28,964 nucleotides of DNA from DAIOHQ01 sp036744635 (GCA_036744635.1 DAIOHQ010000027.1:1-28964), one strand, 5' to 3'; positions 8,901-15,490 are shown, counted from the stretch's first letter. Program-made: numbers and translations. Notes: generated by a model not told the origin, from the letters alone.

Positions 8901-8978
8901 TGTCATCCTGAAGTACTCTGAAGGATCTGGCCGCGTATGCTGATCCAGCCAGATTCTTCAGAGTACTTCAGAATGACA
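8901..8978. repeat. Long hairpin repeat (TGTCATCCTGA...TCAGAATGACA family)
   Basis: The arms CTGAAGTACTCTGAAGGATC and GATTCTTCAGAGTACTTCAG pair perfectly over 16 bases (CTGAAGTACTCTGAAG with CTTCAGAGTACTTCAG), flanked by TGTCATC and GAATGACA. It is the best-preserved of four copies in the window and sits 36 bases past the AsmA-like gene's stop. Confidence 0.92.
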
Positions 8979-9020
8979 TCAGCGCGGATTGAAGGGCGCG
9001 TAATCGTGCACGGTGATATA

Positions 9021-9237
9021 GTGGCATGGGCTACCAGCCCATGCGCCCGAAGCGCAGCGCTCTTCTCCCGTAGCATGGGTTTTCAACCCATGCCAAGCGC
9101 CGTGGCACAAGCGAGCGAAGGTGATTTCTCGAATGATGTGGCGTGTGAGAATATTCACCGCTCGGCACGGGTTCAGGAAAACCCGTGCTACGCAGGATCG
9201 CTGCGCTTCGAGCGCATGGGCTGGTAGCCCATGGCAC
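9021..9237. repeat. Large nested hairpin of CATGGGCT and CATGGGTTTTCAACCCATG elements
   Basis: The outer arms are GGCATGGGCTACCAGCCCAT (from 9023) and GCATGGGCTGGTAGCCCATG (ending about 9234). Inside each lie GAAGCGCAGCG and CGCTGCGCTTC, which also pair. The inner arms are TAGCATGGGTTTTCAACCCA (9071 on) and AACCCGTGCTACGC (about 9180-9193). Each arm is also palindromic by itself, so alternative folds are possible. The CATGGGTTTTCAACCC element recurs between nuoM and nuoN. Confidence 0.85.
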
Positions 9238-9292
9238 AGTGCATGCCGCAGAAAAGCGGTGCATCCAGCCATGTTTTGTGCGCCTGCGATAG

Positions 9293-9323
9293 TTGCATCG
9301 GCGGCGGGGCTTTCGTCTACTAT
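9293..9323 (+). promoter_or_regulatory. Weak promoter-like pair before the small lipoprotein
   Basis: TTGCAT at 9293 and TACTAT at 9318, separated by 19 bases. The spacing is longer than the ideal 17. It lies 62 bases upstream of the lipoprotein ATG and beyond the last hairpin. Low confidence. Confidence 0.3.
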
Positions 9324-9385
9324 GGGGCGGTAAGGCCTGTGCCGCGGTGGCGAGCGCGGGCGTCTATTCATCTTGAGGAGTCATC

Positions 9386-9790
9386 ATGCAGGTATCGAGG
9401 CTGGCGTGCGTTGTGGTTCTGGCGGGGCTGATGGTTGGATGCCGGCACAATCCGCCGCCGCAAAAAGAGATGCCGGCCGCGGTTTCCAGCCAGACCTTGC
9501 AGTCGATCCGCGAGTCCTATCGCCAGCTTGATCCCAATGCCCGGGTGGGGCAGGTGTTGGCGGTCGAGCCATCGGCCGACCTGGCCGCCGTCGGCGAGGT
9601 GGACGTCAAGGATTTCAAAGAAGGCGATTCCATCACCTTCCTGGATGCCAGCCAGAACCTGATCGCCAACGGCACGGTTGTGCGGATCGTTACCGGCGAA
9701 GGCGGGGACTGGCTCCACGTGCGCTATGAACCCGCCGCTCGCGGCGGACGCGCCCCGGCCGTCGGCGACCTTGCCGTCCGTGTCAAATAG
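9386..9790 (+). CDS. Small hypothetical lipoprotein
   Basis: A 134-residue predicted lipoprotein. The signal peptide spans residues 1-18 with lipobox LMVGC and Cys19 as the lipidated residue. It is followed by a Pro-rich linker (RHNPPPQKEMPAA) and a compact domain beginning about residue 36. The domain is strand-rich: ARVGQVLAVEPSADLAAVGE, VKDFKEGDSITFLDASQNLI, GTVVRIVTGEGGDWLHVRYE, with GDLAVRVK at the end. The GDSITFLD and VGDLAVRV strands resemble a small beta barrel that may follow a VGxVxxV pattern, but I do not recognise a named family. A strong Shine-Dalgarno sequence GAGGAG lies six bases before the ATG, deciding the start. The dioxygenase gene follows after 63 bases. Confidence 0.8.
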   Translation: MQVSRLACVVVLAGLMVGCRHNPPPQKEMPAAVSSQTLQSIRESYRQLDPNARVGQVLAVEPSADLAAVGEVDVKDFKEGDSITFLDASQNLIANGTVVRIVTGEGGDWLHVRYEPAARGGRAPAVGDLAVRVK

Positions 9791-9819
9791 CTGCGCCTTC
9801 CCGTCGCATCGCAAGCCGC

Positions 9820-9825
9820 TATACT
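9820..9825 (+). promoter_or_regulatory. -10-like box TATACT upstream of the PhyH gene
   Basis: TATACT lies 28 bases before the dioxygenase ATG. The best spaced -35 candidate, CTTCCC, is poor. It may give the dioxygenase its own start, or transcription may continue from the lipoprotein gene. Confidence 0.3.
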
Positions 9826-9853
9826 CTCCTGCGCAGACACCAAGGAGAGGTTT

Positions 9854-10675
9854 ATGAGCTTATCGGCCGATCAAGTGAAGCATTTCCGGGAAAAGGGCTA
9901 CGTCGTCATCCCCCATTTCTTTTCCGCGCGCGAGGTTGCGGCGTTTCAGGCCGAAGTGGATCGGCTGAAGCGGGAAGGGAAGCTGCGCAACGTCGCCACC
10001 GCCGGCGACGGCAAGACGATGGCCACCGCGGTGAAGAACCTGCAGCTCTGCCCGATGTACAGCCACAGCGATTTGTTTCGGGCGGTGCCGTTCCATCCCA
10101 AGGTGAAAGAGACGATCTCGCAGCTCATTGGCGAGCCGTTCATCCTGCACCTCGACCAGATTTTCCTGAAACCCGGCGGCGACGGCATGGGCACCAATTG
10201 GCACCAGGACAATGCTTATTTTCAGATCGACGATCCGCTGCGCGGCACGGCCATGTGGATTGCCGCACATGATGCGACCATCGCCAATGGCACGATGCAT
10301 CTCATTCCTGGCGTACACCAGCAGAAATTCGAGCACACGCGCGACCCGATGAGCGATCATCACATTCGCTGCTTTCCCGATGAGAGCAAGGAAGTGCCAA
10401 TCGAAATCCCCGCCGGCAGCGCCATCTTTTTCTGCTATGGCACCCCGCACTCCACGAAAGCGAATACCACCGACAAGGAGCGGGCCGGGCTGGCATTTCA
10501 TTTCCTGCACGTCGACTACGCGAAAAAAGACCTGGTGGAAGATGGCCGGGACTATCGACCCTATATTACCGGTCCCCGCGCCACGGGCGGCTTGAAGGAG
10601 TACGGCGTCAAGATCGAAGGGACGTGGGAAAAGGAAGTCGAGCGGGCTTTGCGCGGTGCTGCCGTCGCGGTGTAA
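9854..10675 (+). CDS. Phytanoyl-CoA dioxygenase (PhyH) family protein
   Basis: Predicted Fe(II)/2-oxoglutarate-dependent oxygenase of the PhyH family, 273 residues, cytoplasmic. The iron-binding triad is visible: His117 and Asp119 in NWHQDNAYF, and His199 in GTPHSTKAN. Arg210 in KERAGLAFHF suits 2-oxoglutarate binding. The N-terminal HFREKGYVVIPHFFS and the GSAIFFCYGTPHSTKAN strand are hallmarks of the fold. The start is decided by a strong Shine-Dalgarno sequence AAGGAGAGG three bases before ATG. Members hydroxylate small molecules, and the substrate here is unknown. The gene follows a lipoprotein gene and precedes the sigma-factor promoter; neither neighbour hints at a pathway. Confidence 0.93.
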   Translation: MSLSADQVKHFREKGYVVIPHFFSAREVAAFQAEVDRLKREGKLRNVATAGDGKTMATAVKNLQLCPMYSHSDLFRAVPFHPKVKETISQLIGEPFILHLDQIFLKPGGDGMGTNWHQDNAYFQIDDPLRGTAMWIAAHDATIANGTMHLIPGVHQQKFEHTRDPMSDHHIRCFPDESKEVPIEIPAGSAIFFCYGTPHSTKANTTDKERAGLAFHFLHVDYAKKDLVEDGRDYRPYITGPRATGGLKEYGVKIEGTWEKEVERALRGAAVAV

Positions 10676-10706
10676 GACATCAATCGAAGCGCGATGCCGG
10701 AAGTCA

Positions 10707-10728
10707 GCACCGCATGTACATGCGGTGC
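10707..10728. repeat. Perfect 22-base palindrome
   Basis: An 11-base arm GCACCGCATGT is followed at once by its exact reverse complement ACATGCGGTGC, with no loop. It lies 31 bases past the PhyH stop and 40 bases before the sigma-operon -35 box. No T-run follows. It may be a terminator-like hairpin, a protein site or another intergenic repeat. Confidence 0.85.
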
Positions 10729-10767
10729 CAGGATGTGCCCGGTAAATTTCCGGTTTCCAGGCATCCT

Positions 10768-10796
10768 TTGACCTCGGCGACGATTTGAGTTATTAC
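10768..10796 (+). promoter_or_regulatory. Predicted promoter of the sigma-factor operon
   Basis: The -35 box TTGACC (10768-10773) matches 5 of 6 consensus bases. It is followed by exactly 17 bases and the -10 box TATTAC (10791-10796, 4 of 6). The expected start lies near 10803, giving a leader of about 53 bases before the sigma-factor ATG. This looks like a housekeeping promoter rather than an autoregulated ECF one. Confidence 0.55.
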
Positions 10797-10855
10797 GAAT
10801 CCCCGCAGCAGGGGCGGTCGGATGCTTTGCAGCCGCGGTCGTTTCGGAATCTTGC

Positions 10856-11533
10856 ATGCCTAAACCGATCGAAAAGCCAAAACTTGTACGCCTGCCGGTC
10901 AAACCGAAGGTCGATGAGATTGCGGATCTCAAGCCGGTTGCGCTCGGCCGCGCCTCCGATGAAGACCTGATGCGCCGGACCCAAAATGGCGACAAGACCG
11001 GATTTTCGCTGCTCTATGAGCGATATAGCACTTCGGTGCTCTCCTATCTCTACCGCATGTTGGGGAACGTCGAGGACGTCGAGTCAATCGGCCAGGAAGT
11101 CTTTCTGCGGGCGTTCCGTTTCGCACCGACCTATAAGTATCCACAGAAGTTCTCAACCTGGCTGTTCACGATTACGCGGAATCTTGCGATCAACTATGCC
11201 CGCCGCCGCAAGCGCAGCCCGATCCGCAACATCACGGAACTGAATCTCGAGGGGATCGAGATGAGCGGCGATCCGTACAAAGTGGCGGCGGCGGCCACCG
11301 ATAATCTGGAGAAGCAGGAGGAGATCGCGCGGGTGCTCAAGGCCCTCGACGACCTGCCGACCGATCAGAAGGAAGTGATCGTGCTTGGCGTGTTCCAGGA
11401 CCTTTCTTATGCCGAGATGGAGGAGATCACCGGGACCAAAGCGGTGACATTGCGCTCGCGGATGTTTCACGGGCTGAAGAAGCTGGCGCGCATCATCGGC
11501 GGGGCGGAGACTGAAGAAGGAGCCGAACACTAA
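10856..11533 (+). CDS. ECF-type RNA polymerase sigma factor
   Basis: A 225-residue extracytoplasmic-function sigma factor. Region 2 spans about residues 34-118: DEDLMRRTQNGDKTGFSLLY, then the core-binding and -10 recognition helices VEDVESIGQEVFLRAFR and FSTWLFTITRNLAINYARRR. Region 4 spans about 155-212: ALDDLPTDQKEVIVLGVFQD, with the helix-turn-helix LSYAEMEEITGTKAVTLRSR recognising the -35 element. Regions 1.1 and 3 are absent, as expected for the class. A basic, Pro- and Lys-rich tail of about 30 residues precedes region 2. The stop overlaps the next gene's ATG by one base, showing tight coupling. The target genes cannot be told. Confidence 0.94.
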   Translation: MPKPIEKPKLVRLPVKPKVDEIADLKPVALGRASDEDLMRRTQNGDKTGFSLLYERYSTSVLSYLYRMLGNVEDVESIGQEVFLRAFRFAPTYKYPQKFSTWLFTITRNLAINYARRRKRSPIRNITELNLEGIEMSGDPYKVAAAATDNLEKQEEIARVLKALDDLPTDQKEVIVLGVFQDLSYAEMEEITGTKAVTLRSRMFHGLKKLARIIGGAETEEGAEH

Positions 11534-12543
11534 TGGCCCAGACCGTCGACTTGGAAAACGACGAATTTCTCAAGCTCTTGACGGAGGCGCTGCGCGCCGG
11601 GCCTGGGAGCCCGCAGTGGCACCAGGCCATCGGATTGCTGGGGACGCAGAAGGGGGCGAGCGAATATCGCCTGCTGGTGGAAGCTCGGGAGAATCTGGAA
11701 AGCGGCAAGAGCTACCGCGAGGTGCGCGCCGGGGCGGGATTCACGCGTAAAGTGATGGATGGCATCGAAGAACAGGAGGCCGGGCGGGCACCGGCGATCA
11801 ATCCGGCCAATACCATCGCGATCATCTCGGCGGCGGTCATTCTCGGCATCATCGCGATCATCGGGTATTTCGTGCTGCATGGCGGCGAGGCCGGCCGTTC
11901 ACCAATCGAGGAACTGGGCAATACCTATTTCATCACCACCCAGAGCGCCTCGACATTTGAAAATTCCATTCCCGCCGACTGGAGCCGCATCGGCGCTGTC
12001 GTGCTGGAAGCGAAAAATGGCCTGCATCCGGACAAGGGGGAAGGCAACGTCTTCAAAGGCGGGGGCATCGTCGGCGTCAGCGCCATGCCGGCCGATCAGG
12101 CGTTCGCCGTGGATGTCGATCTGCAGATCAACCGGCTGACGGATGACGTGATTGCACAGGTGTTTGTCACCGACGATCGCAACTTCAATCCCGAGCGCGG
12201 CACCAGCGGCCACGAGCTGGTCTGGCTGATTCAGAAGACCGACAATGTCCGCCCGGCCACGCCCGGCAAGGAAGAGTGGATCGCCAGCGAGTCGGTGGTG
12301 CTGCCGAACGGCCGGGTTGAGGGGACGCAAAGCGCGCACATCGCGTCACGCCAGCTCGTGAACGTGCGGATCATGGTCAACCGCGAGGCCGCCATTATCG
12401 AATCAGGCGGGCAGCGCCAGTGGGCCGGCGCGCATCAGCTCGACCCATCCAAGCTCCGCTATGTCGGCGTGCGCTTTCTCAAGCGCGGCAGCAACAATCG
12501 CGAAAGCATCGATGTCGAGTCGGTGCGGGTGCTCAAGCCGTGA
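11533..12543 (+). CDS. Single-pass membrane protein, probable partner of the sigma factor
   Basis: A 336-residue protein with a cytoplasmic N-terminus of about 90 residues, one membrane segment at about 94-115 (TIAIISAAVILGIIAIIGYF) and an extracytoplasmic C-terminal domain of about 215 residues. Its ATG overlaps the sigma-factor stop (TAATG). Gene order and topology suit an anti-sigma factor that holds the sigma at the membrane. However, the His/Cys zinc motif of classic ZAS anti-sigmas is missing, so this is inference. The N-terminus contains EFLKLLTEALRAGPGSPQWH and two further helices. The C-terminal domain is strand-rich (FAVDVDLQINRLTDD, IAQVFVTDDRNF, VNVRIMVNREAAIIE, LRYVGVRFLKR), resembling a lectin-like jelly roll. 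I cannot name its family. Confidence 0.72.
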   Translation: MAQTVDLENDEFLKLLTEALRAGPGSPQWHQAIGLLGTQKGASEYRLLVEARENLESGKSYREVRAGAGFTRKVMDGIEEQEAGRAPAINPANTIAIISAAVILGIIAIIGYFVLHGGEAGRSPIEELGNTYFITTQSASTFENSIPADWSRIGAVVLEAKNGLHPDKGEGNVFKGGGIVGVSAMPADQAFAVDVDLQINRLTDDVIAQVFVTDDRNFNPERGTSGHELVWLIQKTDNVRPATPGKEEWIASESVVLPNGRVEGTQSAHIASRQLVNVRIMVNREAAIIESGGQRQWAGAHQLDPSKLRYVGVRFLKRGSNNRESIDVESVRVLKP

Positions 12544-12645
12544 GCGTGATAGCAGGTTGATGGTTCAATGGGTGCAGGTCACGGGCGCCGCAAATTAAAT
12601 TTGCAATATCAGGAATTTGCAGGCGCGCGATCGCTTCGTCCGCGT

Positions 12646-12651
12646 TATAAT
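12646..12651 (+). promoter_or_regulatory. Consensus -10 box of the small basic peptide gene
   Basis: A perfect TATAAT lies 44 bases before the peptide's ATG. No good -35 exists at 16-18 bases spacing, since that stretch is GC-rich. TTGCAG at 12617 is 23 bases away, and an AT-rich stretch (AAATTAAATTTGCAA) lies further upstream. The expected start is near 12658. Confidence 0.45.
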
Positions 12652-12676
12652 GCCGGTGGCTCAACTTTTACCCACG

Positions 12677-12685
12677 AAAGGAGGT
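12677..12685 (+). promoter_or_regulatory. Near-perfect Shine-Dalgarno sequence
   Basis: AAAGGAGGT, the almost complete complement of the 16S rRNA tail, with GGAGG five bases before the ATG at 12690. It is the strongest ribosome binding site in the window and is what reveals the tiny gene. Confidence 0.85.
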
Positions 12686-12689
12686 CACC

Positions 12690-12761
12690 ATGGCAACCGC
12701 CAAGAAGCCGGTCTCGAAGAAGACCACGAAGGGCAAGTCCAAGGCGAAGAAGGGCAAGTAG
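12690..12761 (+). CDS. 23-residue lysine-rich basic peptide
   Basis: A tiny open frame too short for normal gene calling. It begins MATAKKPVSKKTTKGK and ends KAKKGK, with ten lysines among 23 residues and no acidic residue. The remainder is Ala, Gly, Thr, Ser, Val and Pro. Composition and spacing resemble the disordered Lys/Ala/Pro tails of histone H1-like bacterial proteins, so RNA or DNA binding is a reasonable guess, but no family is recognised. It has a consensus -10 box, a near-perfect Shine-Dalgarno sequence and an intrinsic terminator 33 bases past its stop, so it forms a complete single-gene transcription unit. It could instead be a leader peptide, but the terminator sits before the nuo promoter. 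Translation is unproven. Confidence 0.72.
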   Translation: MATAKKPVSKKTTKGKSKAKKGK

Positions 12762-12793
12762 TCCCCGCGCCACGGTGAGAACACACCGACCAA

Positions 12794-12820
12794 GCCCCGG
12801 CCTGCCGCCGGGGCATTTTT
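12794..12820 (+). terminator. Intrinsic terminator of the small peptide gene
   Basis: A perfect 8-base stem GCCCCGGC / GCCGGGGC with loop CTGCC is followed by ATTTTTT. It is a textbook rho-independent terminator, placed 33 bases after the peptide stop and 65 bases before the nuoH promoter. Confidence 0.93.
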
Positions 12821-12884
12821 TATAATGTCGTTTTGTGCAGGCGCTGTTCGGCGTGATCGAACTTGTGCGGATGCCAGGGGTTGC

Positions 12885-12913
12885 TTGACACGTATTTTGG
12901 AGGCCGCTACAAC
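12885..12913 (+). promoter_or_regulatory. Predicted promoter of the nuoH-N operon
   Basis: A perfect -35 box TTGACA (12885-12890), a 17-base spacer and the -10 box TACAAC (12908-12913, 4 of 6). Transcription would start near 12920, giving a leader of about 88 bases before the nuoH ATG at 13008. This also argues against starting nuoH further upstream. Confidence 0.65.
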
Positions 12914-13007
12914 CGTTGACCTTTATGCGAGATCGGGGTGCGAATTCGCCGGAAGTTGGTTGCGGTCAGCGCTTGTTCCGTTTTTCACAGAGTTGAGCGA
13001 TTGTCGT

Positions 13008-14420
13008 ATGGCGATGTCGATGCTGGCGGATAGCACGGGCCTGTTTTTCCAGTCGATGGTGTTCGATGCGCTGGGGGTGACGCCGGGGCCGGGGGCGACG
13101 CTGATTTTCGACCTGGCGGTGATTGCGGTGGTTTTTCTACCGTTGGTATCGGTCATCGCCATGTTCAGCATCTGGTGGGAACGGAAAGTGGCGGGGCATA
13201 TCCAGGCGCGGCTGGGGCCGAACCGCGTCGGGCCGATCGGATTGCTGCAGTCGGTGGCCGACGGCGTGAAGCTGATTCTTAAGGAAGATTTGCTGCCCAA
13301 GGACGCGGATAAGTTTTTGTTCCGGCTGGCGCCGTATCTGGCGTTCGCGCCGGTGTTCGCGGCGTTTTTGGCGCTGCCGTTCGGGCCGAATTTGACGTTC
13401 GAGCCGCGGCTGTCGGTGGGAGTGTTTTGGATTCTTGCGATATTGAGCGTCGAGGTGATGGGGGTGATCCTGGCCGGGTGGGCGAGCAACAACAAGTGGT
13501 CGATCTACGGCGCCATGCGCGAAGCCTGCCAGATAGTGAGCTACGAAATCCCATTGGGAATTTCGATCATTGTCGGCGTGATGGCGGCCGGCACGCTCAA
13601 CTTGGTGCAGCTTGGGCACATGCAGGCCGGCGGCATCCACACCTGGCTGATCTTCCGCAACCCGTTCGTGTTTCTCGCATTCTTCACCTACTTCGTGGCC
13701 AGCCTGGCGTCGAACAAGCGGGCGCCGTTTGACCTGCCGGAATCCGAGTCGGAACTGGTGGCCGGGTTTCACACCGAATACAGCGGCCTGCGCTTCTCGT
13801 TCTTCTTCTTCGCCGAATACGCCGCGATGTTCATCGTGGGCGGCATTCAGGCGGCGCTGTTTCTCGGGGGATGGAACGATCCGTTCGGCCTGATGGGATA
13901 TTTTTATCGCAAGCTCACCGCCGATCCCGCCAATATCAATACCACCGGCTTGATCGTATTGAACCTCATCGGCGCGGGAATTTTCGCCGCCAAGGCAATG
14001 GGCATTATTTTCGTGCAGATGTGGCTGCGCTGGACGCTGCCGCGGCCGCGCATCGACCAGGTGCTGTATGCCTGCGTGAAGGTGCTGCTGCCGATGGCGT
14101 GCGTGGTGCTGCTGGGGGCGGCGCTGTGGCAATTGCTGGTGTCAGAGATGCCGCTGCCGCCGTATGGGATGACGATGTCGCCGGCGGATTTCAATCCGTG
14201 GTCCTATTTCAACCCGTGGAATTTCGCCGAATGGTATCAGCGCGGCGCGACCGGCGCACTGATCACGCAGATTGTGTTGACGCTGATTGGCCTGGCGGGT
14301 GCGACGGCGATCGTGCTGTGGGTGCTCTACTCGGCCGCCAGTGGCCGCGGGCACAAGCAGCGGCTTACCGAGCCGGCGGCGATTGATGAGGCGCCGGAGA
14401 GCTTGGCGACGAGTGCGTGA
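13008..14420 (+). CDS. nuoH: NADH-quinone oxidoreductase subunit H
   Basis: NuoH (ND1) is the membrane subunit of complex I that forms the quinone site with the peripheral arm. The 470 residues carry its hallmarks: FSIWWERKVAGHIQARLGPN, VADGVKLILKEDLLP, NKWSIYGAMREACQIVSYEI, and KRAPFDLPESESELVAGFHT with YSGLRFSFFFFAEYA. The frame is open back to 12825, but that would start upstream of the predicted promoter, so I chose ATG at 13008 (MAMSMLADST; 13014 is also possible). The ribosome binding site is weak. The protein is about 70 residues longer than many homologues, with a C-terminal addition containing an extra hydrophobic helix (ITQIVLTLIGLAGATAIVLW) and a polar tail. nuoI, which normally follows, is absent. 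Confidence 0.96.
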   Translation: MAMSMLADSTGLFFQSMVFDALGVTPGPGATLIFDLAVIAVVFLPLVSVIAMFSIWWERKVAGHIQARLGPNRVGPIGLLQSVADGVKLILKEDLLPKDADKFLFRLAPYLAFAPVFAAFLALPFGPNLTFEPRLSVGVFWILAILSVEVMGVILAGWASNNKWSIYGAMREACQIVSYEIPLGISIIVGVMAAGTLNLVQLGHMQAGGIHTWLIFRNPFVFLAFFTYFVASLASNKRAPFDLPESESELVAGFHTEYSGLRFSFFFFAEYAAMFIVGGIQAALFLGGWNDPFGLMGYFYRKLTADPANINTTGLIVLNLIGAGIFAAKAMGIIFVQMWLRWTLPRPRIDQVLYACVKVLLPMACVVLLGAALWQLLVSEMPLPPYGMTMSPADFNPWSYFNPWNFAEWYQRGATGALITQIVLTLIGLAGATAIVLWVLYSAASGRGHKQRLTEPAAIDEAPESLATSA

Positions 14421-14425
14421 AGTAT

Positions 14426-14442
14426 GGTGGGCTCTGCCCACC
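14426..14442. repeat. Short hairpin at the nuoH-nuoJ junction
   Basis: GGTGGGC-TCT-GCCCACC: a perfect 7-base stem with a three-base loop, six bases past the nuoH stop and 14 bases before the nuoJ ATG. It creates an in-frame upstream ATG for nuoJ, which I regard as accidental. Confidence 0.75.
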
Positions 14443-14456
14443 CTGTAAGAGAGATC

Positions 14457-15050
14457 ATGTTCAGTTTGTTTGCCCAAGTTGAGAGTTCCGCGTCGGTGGT
14501 GCCGACGGTGTTGTTCTACGTATTTGCGCTGATGGCCGGCGGGGCGGCAATGGGCGTGGTGGTGTCGCGGAACATCGTGCGCACGGCGGTATTTCTGCTG
14601 TTTACGCTGCTGGGCGTGTCCGGATTGTACTTCCTGCTGCAGGCGGAATTTCTGGCCGCGGTGCAGTTGGTGGTATACGCCGGAGGCACGCTGATCCTGA
14701 TCGTCTTCGGCGTGATGCTGACCAGCAAGAGCCCCTGGAGCCGATTTGAGCCGAAGCTGGCGGAGGTGATCATCGCATCGTCGCTGGGCATCATTCTGCT
14801 GTTTGCCCTGATCATGGGAATCATGAAAATTCCGCAGGCGCAGGTTGCGGAAGTCCCCGCCGCGTATCCGATGGACAAGCTCGGGCAGGCGCTGCTGGGA
14901 GATTTTCTGGTGCCCTTTGAGATTGTCAGCGTGCTGCTGTTGGTGGTGATGATCGGGGCGGCGTACCTGGCGAAAGGCCGGCGCAACGAAGATCAGCCGA
15001 ACCGCACCACAACTGGAGCGGCGTCGCGCAAGGCGCGGCAGTGGTCCTGA
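14457..15050 (+). CDS. nuoJ: NADH-quinone oxidoreductase subunit J
   Basis: NuoJ (ND6) is a five-helix membrane-arm subunit that links quinone reduction to proton pumping. The 197 residues contain the expected pattern: VLFYVFALMAGGAAMGVVVS, NIVRTAVFLLFTLLGVSGLY, then AEFLAAVQLVVYAGGTLILI with the pi-bulge region VVYAGGTLILIVFGVML, and a last helix near IVSVLLLVVMIGAAYLAK. The start at 14457 (MFSLFAQVESS) has AGAGAG four bases upstream. An upstream in-frame ATG at 14424 lies in the junction hairpin and is rejected. The C-terminal tail is short and basic. Confidence 0.95.
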   Translation: MFSLFAQVESSASVVPTVLFYVFALMAGGAAMGVVVSRNIVRTAVFLLFTLLGVSGLYFLLQAEFLAAVQLVVYAGGTLILIVFGVMLTSKSPWSRFEPKLAEVIIASSLGIILLFALIMGIMKIPQAQVAEVPAAYPMDKLGQALLGDFLVPFEIVSVLLLVVMIGAAYLAKGRRNEDQPNRTTTGAASRKARQWS

Positions 15051-15061
15051 GAAGTTGAAGC

Positions 15062-15115
15062 AGGGTCCGCTTCAGCGGACGGGATGTACGGGCGTCCGCT
15101 GAAGCGGACCCTACG
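15062..15115. repeat. Palindromic repeat, GGGTCCGC family, at the nuoJ-nuoK junction
   Basis: AGGGTCCGCTTCAGCGGACG and its complement GTCCGCTGAAGCGGACCCT lie around a short centre (GGATGTACGG). It is a second copy of the element at 1-57 and ends 21 bases before the nuoK ATG. Confidence 0.88.
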
Positions 15116-15135
15116 TCAGTGTCAGGTAAAATGAT

Positions 15136-15486
15136 ATGTTGCTTGCGCAAGTGGCCAACGGCGGCATCGGATTGCACCATTATCTGGTGCTCGGCGCCGT
15201 CATGTTCGTCTGCGGGCTGCTGACCATGATGGTGAAACGCAACGCCATTGGAATCCTGATGGGAGTCGAACTGGTTCTGAACGCGGCCAACGTCAATCTG
15301 GTCGCATTCAACCGTTTCCTCTATGCGGGGACAGCGGCCAGCCCGCTGTTGACCGGACAGGTATTCGCGATCTTCATCATCGTGTTGGCCGCGGCCGAGG
15401 CGGCGGTGGCGCTGGCGATCTTTCTGAACTTCTATAACAATTTTTCCACGATCGACGTGGAACGCGGTCAGAATTTGAAAGGATGA
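15136..15486 (+). CDS. nuoK: NADH-quinone oxidoreductase subunit K
   Basis: NuoK (ND4L) is a three-helix subunit whose two buried glutamates take part in proton transfer. Here they are Glu45 in GILMGVELVLNAANVNLVAF and Glu88 in VLAAAEAAVALAIFLNFYNN. The 116 residues exceed the usual length of about 100 because of an N-terminal addition (MLLAQVANGGIGLHH) and a longer loop FLYAGTAASPLLTG. An AGG lies about 12 bases before the ATG at 15136, so the ribosome binding site is weak. The gene lies between nuoJ and nuoL as usual, but is separated from both by repeats. Confidence 0.95.
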   Translation: MLLAQVANGGIGLHHYLVLGAVMFVCGLLTMMVKRNAIGILMGVELVLNAANVNLVAFNRFLYAGTAASPLLTGQVFAIFIIVLAAAEAAVALAIFLNFYNNFSTIDVERGQNLKG

Positions 15487-15490
15487 GGAA

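Larger units (their letters stand above)
8865..9385. other. 520-base intergenic region made mainly of hairpin repeats
   Basis: No convincing gene is present. It contains the long hairpin repeat (8901-8978), a large nested hairpin (9021-9237) and a weak promoter-like pair (9293-9323). Short open frames here are parts of the repeats. Confidence 0.8.

Noticed and set aside
8937..9431. Several short open frames in the large intergenic region
   Set aside because: They are translations of palindromic repeats (for example, the same Gly-Trp-Lys-Pro type peptides appear from several copies) and lack ribosome binding sites.
12568..12825. 85-codon open frame overlapping the small basic peptide gene
   Set aside because: It runs through the -10 box, the Shine-Dalgarno sequence and the terminator in another frame, and its product is an Arg/Ser/Pro-rich shadow.
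12825..13007. Longer nuoH starting at 12825
   Set aside because: That start lies upstream of the TTGACA-17-TACAAC promoter and gives a Cys/Arg-rich leader unlike NuoH.
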